DNA from: Clostridium sp.
GTDB taxonomy: Bacteria; Bacteroidota; Bacteroidia; Bacteroidales; Muribaculaceae
Assembly (NCBI GenBank): GCA_023663805.1
Contig: JAMPGR010000001.1
Coordinates: 328,040 to 392,039 of the forward strand
Direction of reading: 5' to 3'
Length of the DNA: 64,000 nt
Numbering within the stretch: the stretch's first letter is position 1; every line of letters begins with the position of its first letter. The notes under the pieces were generated by a model, which saw only the letters and a program-made list of their open reading frames with translations, did not search any database and had not been told where the DNA came from. A program made the translations under genes and the position numbers. Of the stretch, positions 36,495 to 45,615 are shown piece after piece.

Positions 36495-37118
36495 TTACGT
36501 TCCAGCGAAGATACGGGAGGCGCTGGCGGCGGCCCGGTATAACAGGGCCGGAGCCGGGCAGCCGCGGACGGCAGCGACAGCGGCTGCAACCTTTTCGATT
36601 GTCGCTGTCGGCGAATCGTCGGTCTCGAGCAGCAGAGATTCCTCAGGGATCAGGGAGACCGACTCCGGATTGAACCGCTCGCCGATCGAGAGCAGAAAAC
36701 CTTCACGTAGCAACTGACGCGCCAACTGTGGCTTTCCGCGGAATCCGTGGATTATCCAGGGCTGCGACGGGCCGACACGCCGCCTGAGATCGACAATTTC
36801 GTTCCAGCGGCCGACAACGTGAAGTATCAGGGGCTTGCGGAGCCGCTCGCTCAGTTCGATATGTCGCATCAGCGTCCCGGTCTGCTCCGCCGCAGAACCG
36901 CCGCGGTTGCGGTCCAGTCCGGTTTCGCCGATCGCGACAACCGAAGGCGACTCAGCCATTCGCTCGAGATTCCCGAATGCAGCCGAACCGGCCGGAGTGT
37001 TCCAGGGATGTATGCCGACCGAAAACGGCCCTTCGCCGGGGAGAGATCCGTCAACGGAAGGATCGACCGAGAGTATTCGTCCGGGGCCGGGATGATGGGA
37101 ATGGATGTCGGCGATCAT
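36495..37118 (-). CDS. TatD-family metal-dependent hydrolase (short form)
   Basis: A 207-residue protein, shorter than canonical TatD (about 260). The N-terminal metal motif DIHSHH (3-8), the central GETGLDRN (about 72-79), HVVGRW and WIIHGFRG, and the terminal LLLETDDS (about 161-168) follow the TatD order. The family acts as 3'-5' deoxyribonuclease or D-aminoacyl-tRNA deacylase-like hydrolase; the substrate is uncertain. The start overlaps yidD by 4 bp. It is the last gene of the LOG-DUF4271-hemD-rnpA-yidD-tatD operon. Confidence 0.87.
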   Translation of the reverse strand: MIADIHSHHPGPGRILSVDPSVDGSLPGEGPFSVGIHPWNTPAGSAAFGNLERMAESPSVVAIGETGLDRNRGGSAAEQTGTLMRHIELSERLRKPLILHVVGRWNEIVDLRRRVGPSQPWIIHGFRGKPQLARQLLREGFLLSIGERFNPESVSLIPEESLLLETDDSPTATIEKVAAAVAAVRGCPAPALLYRAAASASRIFAGT

Positions 37119-37360
37119 GGGACAGGATCATAGCCTGATCCTCCCCAGGGGTGACAGCGCAGGATGCGCCTCAGCGTCAGCCAGGAGCCTTTCAGCGGGC
37201 CGTGGCGGCGCAGCGACTCGATCGCATACTGGCTGCAGGTCGGCGTGAAGCGGCACGACGGAGGAAACATCGGGGAGATGCAGAGCCGGTAGAAATGGAC
37301 GGGAAGGAGGAGGATTTCAGTCAGCGCCTTCGTTATCGGGGAGAGAATCTTTGTCATCAT
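37115..37360 (-). CDS. yidD: Membrane protein insertion efficiency factor YidD
   Basis: An 81-residue protein starting at tandem ATGs (37360 and 37357). The hydrophobic/amphipathic N-terminus is followed by the family signature [20 protein letters not shown] and then [13 protein letters not shown] at the end. An upstream extension to 37435 lacks family similarity and is left out. YidD assists YidC-dependent insertion. It overlaps the end of rnpA by about 44 bp, the classic rnpA-yidD arrangement, although rpmH and yidC are not adjacent here. Confidence 0.93.
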   Translation of the reverse strand: MMTKILSPITKALTEILLLPVHFYRLCISPMFPPSCRFTPTCSQYAIESLRRHGPLKGSWLTLRRILRCHPWGGSGYDPVP

Positions 37361-37763
37361 AGTCTTTGATCGATTTAAAGAGGCGCTGGAGCGATTTTCG
37401 GCACGATCCGGAGGATTTTGTCCGGTCGGCCACATAAATGAAAGCGATGTCGTAACCGCGGCTCATAGAGGGGAAATCCGCGCGCATCAGACGGTAGCAC
37501 TCGCGCAGGCGGCGGCGCATCGTGACGCGGTCGACGGCGTGGCGCAGGCGCCGTTTCGGAACGACAATCATGACACGGTTGAACCTGACTTCGGGATGGA
37601 TGTTCGGCAGCCAGACGGCGCGCCACGGAAAAGCCATGGCCGCCATGGGGGTCTCGACGGGGACAGACGTAACAGAGCCGCCTGTCCGCGGGGCGAACAG
37701 GCGGTCTATATCGTACTTCGAGCAGAGACGCTCTTTTTTGTAGAGACGCTGGCCTTTGAACAT
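37317..37763 (-). CDS. rnpA: Ribonuclease P protein component
   Basis: A 148-residue RnpA. The N-terminal [15 protein letters not shown] (about 9-23) and the RNA-binding RNR-type helix ([18 protein letters not shown], about 75-92, with Arg-rich face) are diagnostic. FIYVA closes the fold. The tail after about residue 125 is acidic and non-conserved. It supports the catalytic RNase P RNA in tRNA 5' processing. Preceded by hemD (18-bp gap) rather than rpmH, as in other Bacteroidetes. Confidence 0.93.
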   Translation of the reverse strand: MFKGQRLYKKERLCSKYDIDRLFAPRTGGSVTSVPVETPMAAMAFPWRAVWLPNIHPEVRFNRVMIVVPKRRLRHAVDRVTMRRRLRECYRLMRADFPSMSRGYDIAFIYVADRTKSSGSCRKSLQRLFKSIKDYDDKDSLPDNEGAD

Positions 37764-37781
37764 CGTTTCGAGGTTATCGCG

Positions 37782-38528
37782 TTATTCTTCGGCGTTCTGT
37801 TTCAGATAGTTCTCCAGGGCGACTGTCATCGAGGGAGCGGCCTTTGTCGGGGCCTCGACGTCGAGACGGAGTCCTGCATCCTTGACGGCCTGGGCGGTCG
37901 AGGGGCCGAAACAGCCGATACGGATGTCTTTCTGCTGGAAGTCGGGAAAATTCTTCAGGAGCGATTCGATACCCTGGGGACTGAAGAAGAGAAGCATGTC
38001 GTAGTCGAACGGCTCGTCGGTGCCGAAGTCGTTGCTGACGGTCCGGTACATGACAGCCTTCGAGTAGTCGAGGTTCATCGTGTCGAGGATTGTGACATCC
38101 TCTTTGTTGACGTCGGCCACGGCATAAAGAAATTTCTCTTTGTTGTGTTTGTTAAGATAATTCTGCAGGCCGTCGAGTTTTCCGTTGGTTCCGTGGAAAA
38201 TCTTACGTTTGCGATAGACGATATATTTCTGGAGATAGAGCGCGATCGCTTCGGTCGTACAGAAATATTTCATCGTATCGGGAACAGTCACGCGAAGCTC
38301 TTCACAGAGTCTGAAGAAATGGTCTATGGCAGTACGGGCGGTGAAAATCACAGCCGTATAGTCCGATATATTGATCTTCGACTGACGGAATTCCTTTGCG
38401 GAGAGACCTTCGACCTTGATAAAAGGCCGGAATTCAATCTCGACTCCGTAGCGTTCTGCGATGTCATAGTAGGGCGACTTATCGGAAGCAGGCTTGGGCT
38501 GTGAAATTAAAACTTTCTTGACTTTCAC
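37782..38528 (-). CDS. hemD: Uroporphyrinogen-III synthase
   Basis: A 248-residue protein of the HemD fold, with the opening VLISQPKPASDKSPYYDIAERYG and two alternating alpha/beta lobes. Segments such as AVIFTARTAIDHFFRLC and LLFFSPQGIESLLKNF, then IGCFGPSTAQAVKDAGLRLD, are typical of Bacteroidetes HemD-like proteins that sit next to DUF4271. It would close hydroxymethylbilane to uroporphyrinogen III, though in haem-auxotrophic Bacteroidales the physiological substrate may differ. The start codon is GTG. Confidence 0.85.
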   Translation of the reverse strand: MKVKKVLISQPKPASDKSPYYDIAERYGVEIEFRPFIKVEGLSAKEFRQSKINISDYTAVIFTARTAIDHFFRLCEELRVTVPDTMKYFCTTEAIALYLQKYIVYRKRKIFHGTNGKLDGLQNYLNKHNKEKFLYAVADVNKEDVTILDTMNLDYSKAVMYRTVSNDFGTDEPFDYDMLLFFSPQGIESLLKNFPDFQQKDIRIGCFGPSTAQAVKDAGLRLDVEAPTKAAPSMTVALENYLKQNAEE

Positions 38529-38555
38529 TCTGTTAACGATTTGATATGTGTAGGT

Positions 38556-39476
38556 TTATAAATCAAGTGTAGCACTTGTCCGCAGTATGAAAAGCGGGGG
38601 GATTATTTCGAGTGTGCAAAGGTACAAAATAAAATAGACACAGGAAAATATATTCTTATAAAAAATCCTAATTCCCTTTACGATAAATACAATTCTCGCT
38701 ATCAGATAGAGCCCGGCGCCGACAGCTATCGACAGCGCCGCGCTGCCTGGCTCGAACAGCGAGACAAGCGCCGGAATAACCAGCAGAATCCCGAGCAGAC
38801 CCTGCGAGCCGTTGAATCCCCGGAGCCATTCGGCACATTCGAAACTGCCGGTAAAGACACTTCCGACGGTCGAGTAGGCCGCCAGTTGGAACAGATAGTA
38901 GGCGAGCGACACGGCGACACACATAGCGATCGCCTCGGGTACGCCCAGCGGTATGGCGACTCCGCAGAGATGAGCCGCTCCGTAGACGAGGATGCCCTCG
39001 CAGAAACAGACGAGCAGCATCAGCGAGACCGACATCCACGCTCCGTTCGAAGCCGGTTCGTCGAAGACGTTGGTCCGGCGTCGGCGAATCGAGAAGGCGC
39101 TCTGAAACAAGGATTTGACGAAGTTACGACTCCGGCTGACCGAAGCGGCCATAAAGATGAACAGAACGATCAGGCCGCACATGATCATCGAGTCGTAGCC
39201 CGGAATCGCCGGGCGCGGTTCGAGCTCGATTCCCTTTGTGTAGGCCGCCAGCGGACGGGGTCGGAACGGCTCGCTGACAAGAACCGGGGCGTTCAGTTCG
39301 CGACAGACCGTCGTATCGGTCCGCAACAGGGCGCTGAGAGCCGGAGCGACATCGCCGGTCGAGGGCAGAGCCCTGACAGTGTCGGCCCGGGCCGCAGAGT
39401 TGTATGGCTGGGCTTGAACGGGACTTACCGGGAGGGTATCGCGTGGCGGCTGGAATGTCTGGAGCGTGTCGGGCAT
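38556..39476 (-). CDS. DUF4271 domain-containing membrane protein
   Basis: A 306-residue protein with a Pro/Thr-rich N-terminal region (about 1-90). Six or seven membrane helices follow from about residue 95 (MIMCGLIVLFIFMAA...) to near the C-terminus (FSCVYFILYLCTLEIIPPL). It matches DUF4271, a Bacteroidetes family encoded beside hemD; function unknown. ATG at 39476 shares one base with the stop of the LOG gene. The longer in-frame extension to 39728 lies inside the LOG gene, is Arg/Pro-rich shadow sequence and is rejected. Confidence 0.85.
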   Translation of the reverse strand: MPDTLQTFQPPRDTLPVSPVQAQPYNSAARADTVRALPSTGDVAPALSALLRTDTTVCRELNAPVLVSEPFRPRPLAAYTKGIELEPRPAIPGYDSMIMCGLIVLFIFMAASVSRSRNFVKSLFQSAFSIRRRRTNVFDEPASNGAWMSVSLMLLVCFCEGILVYGAAHLCGVAIPLGVPEAIAMCVAVSLAYYLFQLAAYSTVGSVFTGSFECAEWLRGFNGSQGLLGILLVIPALVSLFEPGSAALSIAVGAGLYLIARIVFIVKGIRIFYKNIFSCVYFILYLCTLEIIPPLFILRTSATLDL

Positions 39477-40066
39477 CAGTTGATTTTCTGGGTGAAATCG
39501 GTTGACGTGTCGGGGAGGAGGGCTAGTTCGACCGCGCGGAGACCGCTGTCGGCGACGCTCCATAGCGCGGCGTGGTCGCTGTGCATGAATCCGCCGGCGA
39601 TTGTCCGCGAGAGCATCTCGAGCAGGGGATCGTAGTATCCGTCGATATTGGCGATGACGATCTGGCCGCGGAAGAGTCCGAGCTGGCGCCAGGTTATCAG
39701 TTCGAGGAGTTCCTCGAGGGTTCCGCATCCGCCGGGCATCGCGATCGCCGCCAGGCTCATCGAGGCCATCAGCTGCTTGCGGCTGTGCATGTCGGGGGTT
39801 TCGATAACGCGGCTGAGTGAGGAGTGTTCCCAGCGGCGCTCGAGCATGAAGCGCGGGAGCACACCGATCGCGACGCCGCCGACGACGCTGAGCACACCGT
39901 CGATCGCCGCGGCCATCAGGCCGGATTTACCGCCGCCACAGACGAGCGGATGGCCCGAACGGGCAATAGCCGCTCCGGCCTCGAAAGCCTCGGTTTTGAA
40001 CAGTCGGGCGATACTGTCGCTCGAAGCGCCGTAGACGCACACCCCGTTTTTTTCCAGTTGTTTCAT
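39476..40066 (-). CDS. LOG-family nucleotide 5'-monophosphate phosphoribohydrolase
   Basis: A 196-residue Rossmann-fold protein (TIGR00730-type). GGGKSGLMAAAIDGVL (about 44-59) and the signature AMPGGCGTLEELLELITWRQLG (first residues near 113), with the PGGxGTxxE catalytic pattern, define the LOG family. These cleave cytokinin riboside or purine monophosphates to the base and ribose 5-phosphate. It heads the operon through DUF4271, hemD, rnpA, yidD and tatD. ATG 40066 lies only 4 nt beyond a -7 box. Confidence 0.93.
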   Translation of the reverse strand: MKQLEKNGVCVYGASSDSIARLFKTEAFEAGAAIARSGHPLVCGGGKSGLMAAAIDGVLSVVGGVAIGVLPRFMLERRWEHSSLSRVIETPDMHSRKQLMASMSLAAIAMPGGCGTLEELLELITWRQLGLFRGQIVIANIDGYYDPLLEMLSRTIAGGFMHSDHAALWSVADSGLRAVELALLPDTSTDFTQKIN

Positions 40067-40070
40067 TCTG

Positions 40071-40101
40071 CAAAATTACCGAATTTCCGCGAATCAGCAA
40101 A
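40071..40101 (-). promoter_or_regulatory. Promoter of the LOG-DUF4271-hemD-rnpA operon (leaderless layout)
   Basis: Minus strand: -33 TTTG (40101-40098), 19-bp gap, -7 TAATTTTG (40078-40071). The -33 element is inside the last codons of the upstream LD-carboxypeptidase gene. ATG 40066 is 4 nt past the box, so start of transcription and translation should coincide. Confidence 0.72.
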
Positions 40102-41017
40102 GGTCGTAACTCAAGGTGACACGCTCCGGGGTGACCGTCAGGGTCGCCGTCGACCCTTCGACGACGGGGATATTGTGGTCGACATGGCCTATCGGGGCGT
40201 TGAAAGCGACCGGATAGCGGCAGTCTCCGACGACACCGCTGATCATCTCCTCCATCGACTGGTGGTTTATGTCGGGGCTGTAGTCGGTGAACTGCCCGAC
40301 GACAAGTCCGGCGAGTTTGTCGAGCACGCCGGCGAGCCGGAGCTGATATAGTTGCCGCTCGACCTTGTAGACCGGTTCGGCGATATCTTCGATAAACAGA
40401 ATCGTTCCGGGACGTATGATGTCATAAGGAGTCCCGAACAGCCCCATTATGACGGCGAGATTTCCGCCGTAGATCCGTGCCGTGACCTCCCCCGGGCGGT
40501 TCAGGGGGGAGGAAGGGAAACTGATTTCCGGGGGATTTCCGGCGAGGATGTCGAACAGGGCCTCCGAGTCGTCGTCGCGGCCTCCGCTGCCGGCGAGATG
40601 CTTCGCCATCGGGGCGTGGAGCGACATGATTCCGTGGGCCGACAGAAGGGAGTGGAGGGCGGAGATGTCGCTGAAGCCGATCAGCCACTTCGGGTTCTCC
40701 CTGAGGGGCCATTTGTCGATTTCTTCGAGGAGATGGACGGCGCCGTAGCCTCCGCGCGAACAGAGGACGGCGTCGACCGTCGGCTCGAGCAGCGCGGCCT
40801 TCAGGTCTGCGAGGCGTTCCTCGTCGGTTCCAGCGAAACTGCCGGAGCGGCCGGTCGTGTGGGGCATGATCCGGACCTCGTAACCTCGGTCGCGCAGAAC
40901 CCGCGCCGCTTTCGTGACAAACTCCGGTTTGACCCACCCCGACGGCGAGACTATCGCGACGACGCTCCCCGGCTTCAACGACGGCGGAACGAGTATATCT
41001 TCCTGCGGCGTTGTCAT
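40094..41017 (-). CDS. S66 peptidase, LD-carboxypeptidase
   Basis: A 307-residue S66-family enzyme. VAIVSPSGW opens the N-terminal domain. VLCSRGGYGAVHLLEEID (about 96-113) and GFSDISALHSLL carry the nucleophile Ser region, and the C-terminal domain has GGNLAVIMGLFGTP, FIEDI and a GHVDHN histidine region. LdcA-type enzymes remove the terminal D-Ala from tetrapeptides in peptidoglycan recycling. No signal peptide, so it is cytoplasmic. Start overlaps the radical SAM gene by 4 bp. Confidence 0.92.
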   Translation of the reverse strand: MTTPQEDILVPPSLKPGSVVAIVSPSGWVKPEFVTKAARVLRDRGYEVRIMPHTTGRSGSFAGTDEERLADLKAALLEPTVDAVLCSRGGYGAVHLLEEIDKWPLRENPKWLIGFSDISALHSLLSAHGIMSLHAPMAKHLAGSGGRDDDSEALFDILAGNPPEISFPSSPLNRPGEVTARIYGGNLAVIMGLFGTPYDIIRPGTILFIEDIAEPVYKVERQLYQLRLAGVLDKLAGLVVGQFTDYSPDINHQSMEEMISGVVGDCRYPVAFNAPIGHVDHNIPVVEGSTATLTVTPERVTLSYDLC

Positions 41018-41814
41018 GCGACAGAAACTTCGAAACCTTCGCTGCGCAGACGCCCGGCAATCTTCTCGAGTTCGTCGCGTCCGACACGCTCGAGCGTTGT
41101 CGCCGGAGTTTTCCGGTCGAGCGAATAAATCATTATCGAACGGGGCTTTATTTTTCGGTAAGCCTCTGTGAGCGCCTCGATTTCCCCGTCGGTTGTGTTG
41201 TCGAAGTAGACGCCGTCCCAGTTTCCGCGGACAAATATCGTCTGGATAACTCCGTTGCCGGCGAACTGCCCGAGCCGGCCGACGACGCTGTCGACCGTGA
41301 ATGCCGGAGAATTCGGGCGGTCTATGGCGCGCATTGTCTGCTCGACGGCCGAGTCGAGTTTCAGTATATTGTTGTCGACCTTCCGCAGGGCGGCGCAGAC
41401 CGCCGGATCGTCGAGGCGCGTCGAATTTGTCAGAACGCTGATCTTCACATCGGGGAAGAAGCGGTCGCGCAGGGCGATCGTGTCGTCGATTATTCCGGCG
41501 AACTCGGGATGGAGCGTCGGTTCGCCGTTGCCGGAGAAGGTTATGACATCGAGATGTTCGCCGCGCTCTTTCATTCCGGCGAGTTTCTCGCCGAGCAGGC
41601 GCGCTACCTCCGTGCGCGGAGGCAGTCCGGATACTCCGGGGCCCTGGGCGTTGAATCCCGCCTCGCAGTAGAGACAGTCGAAGGAGCAGACCTTACCGTC
41701 GGTCGGCGAGAGATTGACGCCGAGCGAACTTCCGAGCCGTCGCGAGCGTATCGGCCCGAAGATGGTCGAATGGAAAAGAACCGTCTGCATCGCGCCGTCA
41801 GTCGTCGAAGTCAT
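41014..41814 (-). CDS. Radical SAM protein
   Basis: A 266-residue protein. The [4Fe-4S]/SAM motif is C-SFD-C-LY-C (CxxxCxxC) at about 39-46, preceded by LGVNLSPTDGK. VITFSGNGEPTLHPEF (about 89-104) gives the GGEP-like SAM-binding strand. No SPASM or auxiliary cluster motif is visible. It belongs to a radical SAM group widespread in anaerobes whose substrates are unknown to me. It is coupled with the LD-carboxypeptidase (4-bp overlap) and rhaM (17-bp overlap). Confidence 0.87.
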   Translation of the reverse strand: MTSTTDGAMQTVLFHSTIFGPIRSRRLGSSLGVNLSPTDGKVCSFDCLYCEAGFNAQGPGVSGLPPRTEVARLLGEKLAGMKERGEHLDVITFSGNGEPTLHPEFAGIIDDTIALRDRFFPDVKISVLTNSTRLDDPAVCAALRKVDNNILKLDSAVEQTMRAIDRPNSPAFTVDSVVGRLGQFAGNGVIQTIFVRGNWDGVYFDNTTDGEIEALTEAYRKIKPRSIMIYSLDRKTPATTLERVGRDELEKIAGRLRSEGFEVSVA

Positions 41815-42160
41815 AGAGATGGAATACCTGTTCCATCGGCTGCCATTTTTCGGCGCTTGTGGCCCCTTTTTTCGCGTTCTGGAAGATCGACATATAGTCT
41901 TCCCACTCCTGCTGGCGCGGAAGGGTCGCGAGGCGCTCCATCGCGGCGTCGAGGTCGAGGTCAGCCGGGGTTTCGAGGATCATGACAGCGCGGTTACCGA
42001 GCAGCCAGAGTTCCATCTCGAGGATACCGACCTCCTTTATTCCGCGGACGATTTCGGGCCATACACCCTCGCGGCTGTGGCGGTAGCGGTATTCGCGGAT
42101 CAGTTCGTCGCTCATATTGAGGTCGAGCATCCGGCAGTAGCGTTTGATATCTTTGTTCAT
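41798..42160 (-). CDS. L-rhamnose mutarotase-like protein (RhaM/DUF718)
   Basis: A 120-residue dimeric alpha/beta-barrel family member. CRMLDLNMSDELIREYRYRH, then VWPEIVRGIKEVGILEMELW and the terminal EKWQPMEQVFHLYDFD fit the RhaM / fucose mutarotase family. It would interconvert anomers of a deoxyhexose. No rhamnose catabolic genes lie nearby, so the physiological sugar is open. The end overlaps the radical SAM start by 17 bp. Confidence 0.88.
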   Translation of the reverse strand: MNKDIKRYCRMLDLNMSDELIREYRYRHSREGVWPEIVRGIKEVGILEMELWLLGNRAVMILETPADLDLDAAMERLATLPRQQEWEDYMSIFQNAKKGATSAEKWQPMEQVFHLYDFDD

Positions 42161-42179
42161 AGTCAGGTTCAGTCTGTTT

Positions 42180-43484
42180 CTAGTCGTTCAGGTTGTATTT
42201 CCGATTGAAGTCGTCGAGTTTGCGGCTCCAGTAGGTTTTCAGTTCGTTCCAGTCGTAGTAGGGGCCTCCGACATGTCCGGCCGGAAGCGTGACTTCCTTT
42301 TCGTTCAGCAGGGCCTTGACAAGCACCGGAGCCGAAGGGTCGGAGAGGTTTCGGTAGAAAACGAGCTGGATGTTCGAGGCCATCGGAAAGATCTCGTAGT
42401 TGTGCCAGAGGGCGGCGACGGTCTCCGGATCTTTTATTTCGCGGCCGTAGTCGCCGAGTTCCATCAGAACTGTCGCGGGGAGGACGACAACCTCGTGGCC
42501 GAAGCGGAGCGTGGCGCTCTGGGTAGGGGAGGCGATAGCGGTGTCGGCGCTCGTGATGAAGGAGCGGAGAAGGCGGCGCTGGCTGAAGGGGGCGCCGTTG
42601 TCGGAGGCGACGGTATTGCCGTCGGCGAGGAACCAGTTAAGGTTCTCGTGCTCCCATTTCTGGCGGATTTCGCGGGGTGTGAAGATGTCGTGGAAAGAGG
42701 GCTGGTCGTCGTGGCTCTGGCTGTTGGCGTCGATCGCGAAGAGGTGGTAGAGCAGGGCTCCGCGGTCGATGCTGTCGTTGACGAACTGTCGGTCTGTAAA
42801 GAGTTTGTCGAGAAAGTCGTAGTCGTAGGGGTGGGCCTTCTCGTAGGCATTGAAGCCGGCGTGCCAGGCCTTGCCGCCGAGGCGTTTGGTCAGGGTGTCG
42901 GTCGGGTTCAGGACATTCAGGTCAGCATAGGTCGCGTCGAGGTCGATACGGAACGTCGGGTTGGCGGCGGCCATCTCGAGCAATTCGTTGTTCATCGAGA
43001 GAATACATCGGACGACGGGGGTCGAACGGGCGTTGATAAAAATGCTGTCGACGAAAATCTCCGGAAAGTTGGCCATCATGCGGCGGGCGATTCCGCGGTG
43101 CTGGCGCGCTCCCTTGGCGGTCAGTTCGCCGTCGCGGCCGCGCGACTTGACTTCGGTCTGACGGAGCTGTCCGAGTATTTCCTGTCCGCGCGGGGTCAGT
43201 TTCCCGTTCCGTTCGCCGACCTCGAGGAGTTCGACCGGGCGGGTGTACATCTGTTTGCCGATATGCCAGCGGCTGCCGTGGCGTCCGTAGTGTTCGATAT
43301 GGAACGGACGGTATCCGTCGGGCGACGGCGTCAGAGGGGGAAGGGGATTCTCGGGATAGGGATAGGCATAGTAGTTGCTCGCATATTTCGCGAGGGAGTC
43401 CGGCTCGTTTGATACGGTCGCCGCGGCCGGAATGAGGGTTGCCATAGCGGTCGCCGTCAGGATAATTCGACGAAGGAACTTCAT
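42180..43484 (-). CDS. Secreted histidine-type (acid) phosphatase
   Basis: A 434-residue exported protein with a Sec signal peptide (basic MKFLRR, hydrophobic ILTATAMATLIPAA, cleavage near 22). The phosphohistidine motif HYGRHGSRWH (about 66-75) provides the nucleophile, and LRFGHEVVVLP (about 320-330) provides the distal His-Glu proton donor of MINPP/HAE-type histidine phosphatases. Bacteroidetes homologues include phytase-like inositol phosphatases, so the enzyme may release phosphate from inositol phosphates in the periplasm; the substrate is inferred. Confidence 0.88.
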   Translation of the reverse strand: MKFLRRIILTATAMATLIPAAATVSNEPDSLAKYASNYYAYPYPENPLPPLTPSPDGYRPFHIEHYGRHGSRWHIGKQMYTRPVELLEVGERNGKLTPRGQEILGQLRQTEVKSRGRDGELTAKGARQHRGIARRMMANFPEIFVDSIFINARSTPVVRCILSMNNELLEMAAANPTFRIDLDATYADLNVLNPTDTLTKRLGGKAWHAGFNAYEKAHPYDYDFLDKLFTDRQFVNDSIDRGALLYHLFAIDANSQSHDDQPSFHDIFTPREIRQKWEHENLNWFLADGNTVASDNGAPFSQRRLLRSFITSADTAIASPTQSATLRFGHEVVVLPATVLMELGDYGREIKDPETVAALWHNYEIFPMASNIQLVFYRNLSDPSAPVLVKALLNEKEVTLPAGHVGGPYYDWNELKTYWSRKLDDFNRKYNLND

Positions 43485-43525
43485 TATGTCGTTCTGCTTG
43501 GATGGTTAGGTATTGATTTGTCGTG

Positions 43526-45556
43526 TTAGTTTTTTCCGGGGCGCGGAAGGGTGTTTTTTTCGGACGCCTGGAAGCGGGCCGATTCCTCGAAGAGTTCGTG
43601 GAGGTCGATCTGTCCTTTGGCGGCCATGCGGCTGACACACCGCTGGTTCGACCGCTCGGTCGGGCTCGTGTAGGAGGCCCAGAGCATATCGATCAGTTTT
43701 TCGGCTTCGGGGTTTGTACACGCACCCGGTGTGGCGAAATATGGGTGCGAGGCCAGGGCGTTCAAATCTCCTTTGCTGAAGGCTTCGCGGAGGGTTTCCC
43801 CGCCGGGATAGAGGCTCAGCGAGTCGCAGTCCCATACCTTCGTGCGGTTCAGATAGGCGACAAGACCGGTGTCGGCGGCTGGTATCATGACCACAGGGGG
43901 CTGTGTCTGGGTCTCAGCCTCGGCGACGGGAGCGACGGAGTCGACCGGTATGAGGGTAACGGCCTCCACGGCGACGAGGGTTGTGTCGCCGGTTGTCGCG
44001 ACGTCGGAGGGTCTGTTACGGTTGAAATCGAGCGAGGCGAAGGAGGGGAAGAAGTAGATTATCGCGCAGGCGATCACGACAATGAGCAGGATGAATCCGC
44101 AGATCATCCCAATCATGTTGTTCCAGCGGCGTTCGCGGCGGCGCGCTCCCTCGGCGGCGGCAGCGTGGTCGACATGGCGTTTTTTTTGCGGTTCTTCAGC
44201 GGGTTTGTCGGCGGGGGTTTCAGTGGCGGTCGCGGCGCGTTCGATTTTCGGAGCCTCGGGCTGGCGCTGTCCGGCGACATTGTCGAAGGCCGGGGCGACA
44301 GGTTTTCCGGCGGCGCGTACGTCGACGTTGTAAATCTCGCCGCGTCCGGGAACGGTCAGCCGGTGGGCGCGGAAGCCGTGGAACTGCCCGCTGTGCAACT
44401 GGCTGTATTCCGGCGTGTTCTTCGCCAGCGACATCGTCAGTTCGAATATACGCCCCTCGCCGAAGTCGAGACGGAGGGTGATACCCTGCTCGACAGGCTG
44501 GAGGACACATTCGACCGGCGTGTCGGTACGGAGTTCGTCGGCGCGGCGCTCGATTTTCAGAGGTTCGAAATTCGTCGACGAAACGACGATACTGACCGGA
44601 GCGGACGACCGGAGGTCCTGCTCGCTGATTTCGAGATATGGCTCTACGGTGCTGACCGGACGTCCGTTGACGCTTACGGTGTAGCCCGATATGTTTCCTC
44701 CGCGCGCCGAGGTAACCTTCAGGGGGATACGTCGCGTGAACGCGATCTGGCATTCGGCGGCGGAGCGTACGCGTATCCGCGCTCCGTCGTAGACAACAAA
44801 CATCGATGGGCGTCCGATCACAATCGCCTCTCGGACCGGGGAGAATTCTTCGCGCGTATAGGTCAGCATGATACGGTCACCCGACGAAGCCGCCGGCCGC
44901 GACGATTCGACTCCCGCGGGGGTTTCGATCGTATAGAGGTTTCGGAGCGGCTGGATTATGTGGGCGAGGTTTACGCCGGGGCGCAGCGATGTTGTCGCCG
45001 CGACATAGATGACGCGGCTGTAGGGTTCATATTCCTGCTGGCGGGGGAAGGTGAAGAACGATTCGAGTTCCTGGACGGAGACAAACGTCCGGTAGCATGC
45101 GGCTGCGTGTTCTTTCATATGCCAGGTAGGGTCGATCCGCCAGGAGTCGAACGACTCGGGCTCGACGGGGACACCGGCGTCGGAGAGGGCGTCGTCGACG
45201 GCAGCTTCGCTCCGCTGTTTCTCCTCGATAGTTTTCCGGCGCAGGGAGGTCAGGGCGCGGAGGGTCTGGCGGCCGGTCAGGGCTGCCCCTTTTTCGACCA
45301 TGACCGTCAGCATACAGAGGCCACCGTCGCTGGCGAACGGATTCCGGAATATCAGCGAGAAGAAGTTGCCCTGCTGTGTCGTCCACTGGACATAACATTC
45401 GCGGGCGTTCAAAAAGAAATCGAAAATCTGGCCGGCATCGGGGAACGTGTCCTGCCAGGAGGGGTCGGATGCAGCGTCGCCGTAGGTCAGTATGGTCGAC
45501 CGCGAACGGTTGTTTTGTTCGCTGAGCGCCACTGCAATATATCTGAATTTTGCCAT
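43526..45556 (-). CDS. Unrecognised single-pass membrane protein with PEGA-like region
   Basis: A 676-residue protein from ATG 45556 (a TTG 12 codons upstream is less likely). I do not recognise the N-terminal 250 residues (AKFRYIAVALSEQ...). Residues about 275-350 (GYTVSVNGRPVSTVEPYLEI) resemble a PEGA-type beta fold. A disordered Pro/Ala/Glu linker (about 425-470) leads to an Arg-rich stretch, one membrane helix (about 481-504) and a 170-residue C-terminal part. Positive charges before the helix predict a cytoplasmic N-terminal part and a periplasmic C-terminus. There is no signal peptide. It lies 59 bp after a GT2 gene in the nadA-ldcA block. Confidence 0.75.
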   Translation of the reverse strand: MAKFRYIAVALSEQNNRSRSTILTYGDAASDPSWQDTFPDAGQIFDFFLNARECYVQWTTQQGNFFSLIFRNPFASDGGLCMLTVMVEKGAALTGRQTLRALTSLRRKTIEEKQRSEAAVDDALSDAGVPVEPESFDSWRIDPTWHMKEHAAACYRTFVSVQELESFFTFPRQQEYEPYSRVIYVAATTSLRPGVNLAHIIQPLRNLYTIETPAGVESSRPAASSGDRIMLTYTREEFSPVREAIVIGRPSMFVVYDGARIRVRSAAECQIAFTRRIPLKVTSARGGNISGYTVSVNGRPVSTVEPYLEISEQDLRSSAPVSIVVSSTNFEPLKIERRADELRTDTPVECVLQPVEQGITLRLDFGEGRIFELTMSLAKNTPEYSQLHSGQFHGFRAHRLTVPGRGEIYNVDVRAAGKPVAPAFDNVAGQRQPEAPKIERAATATETPADKPAEEPQKKRHVDHAAAAEGARRRERRWNNMIGMICGFILLIVVIACAIIYFFPSFASLDFNRNRPSDVATTGDTTLVAVEAVTLIPVDSVAPVAEAETQTQPPVVMIPAADTGLVAYLNRTKVWDCDSLSLYPGGETLREAFSKGDLNALASHPYFATPGACTNPEAEKLIDMLWASYTSPTERSNQRCVSRMAAKGQIDLHELFEESARFQASEKNTLPRPGKN

Positions 45557-45615
45557 TCGAGTCGGATTATGTGGAAAAATGTTTTGTTCCAACTGCGAAA
45601 TTACAAAATAATCAG

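Noticed and set aside
37361..37435. Longer yidD start
   Set aside because: The extra 25 residues lie inside rnpA, have no family match, and the tandem ATGs at 37357-37360 fit YidD length.
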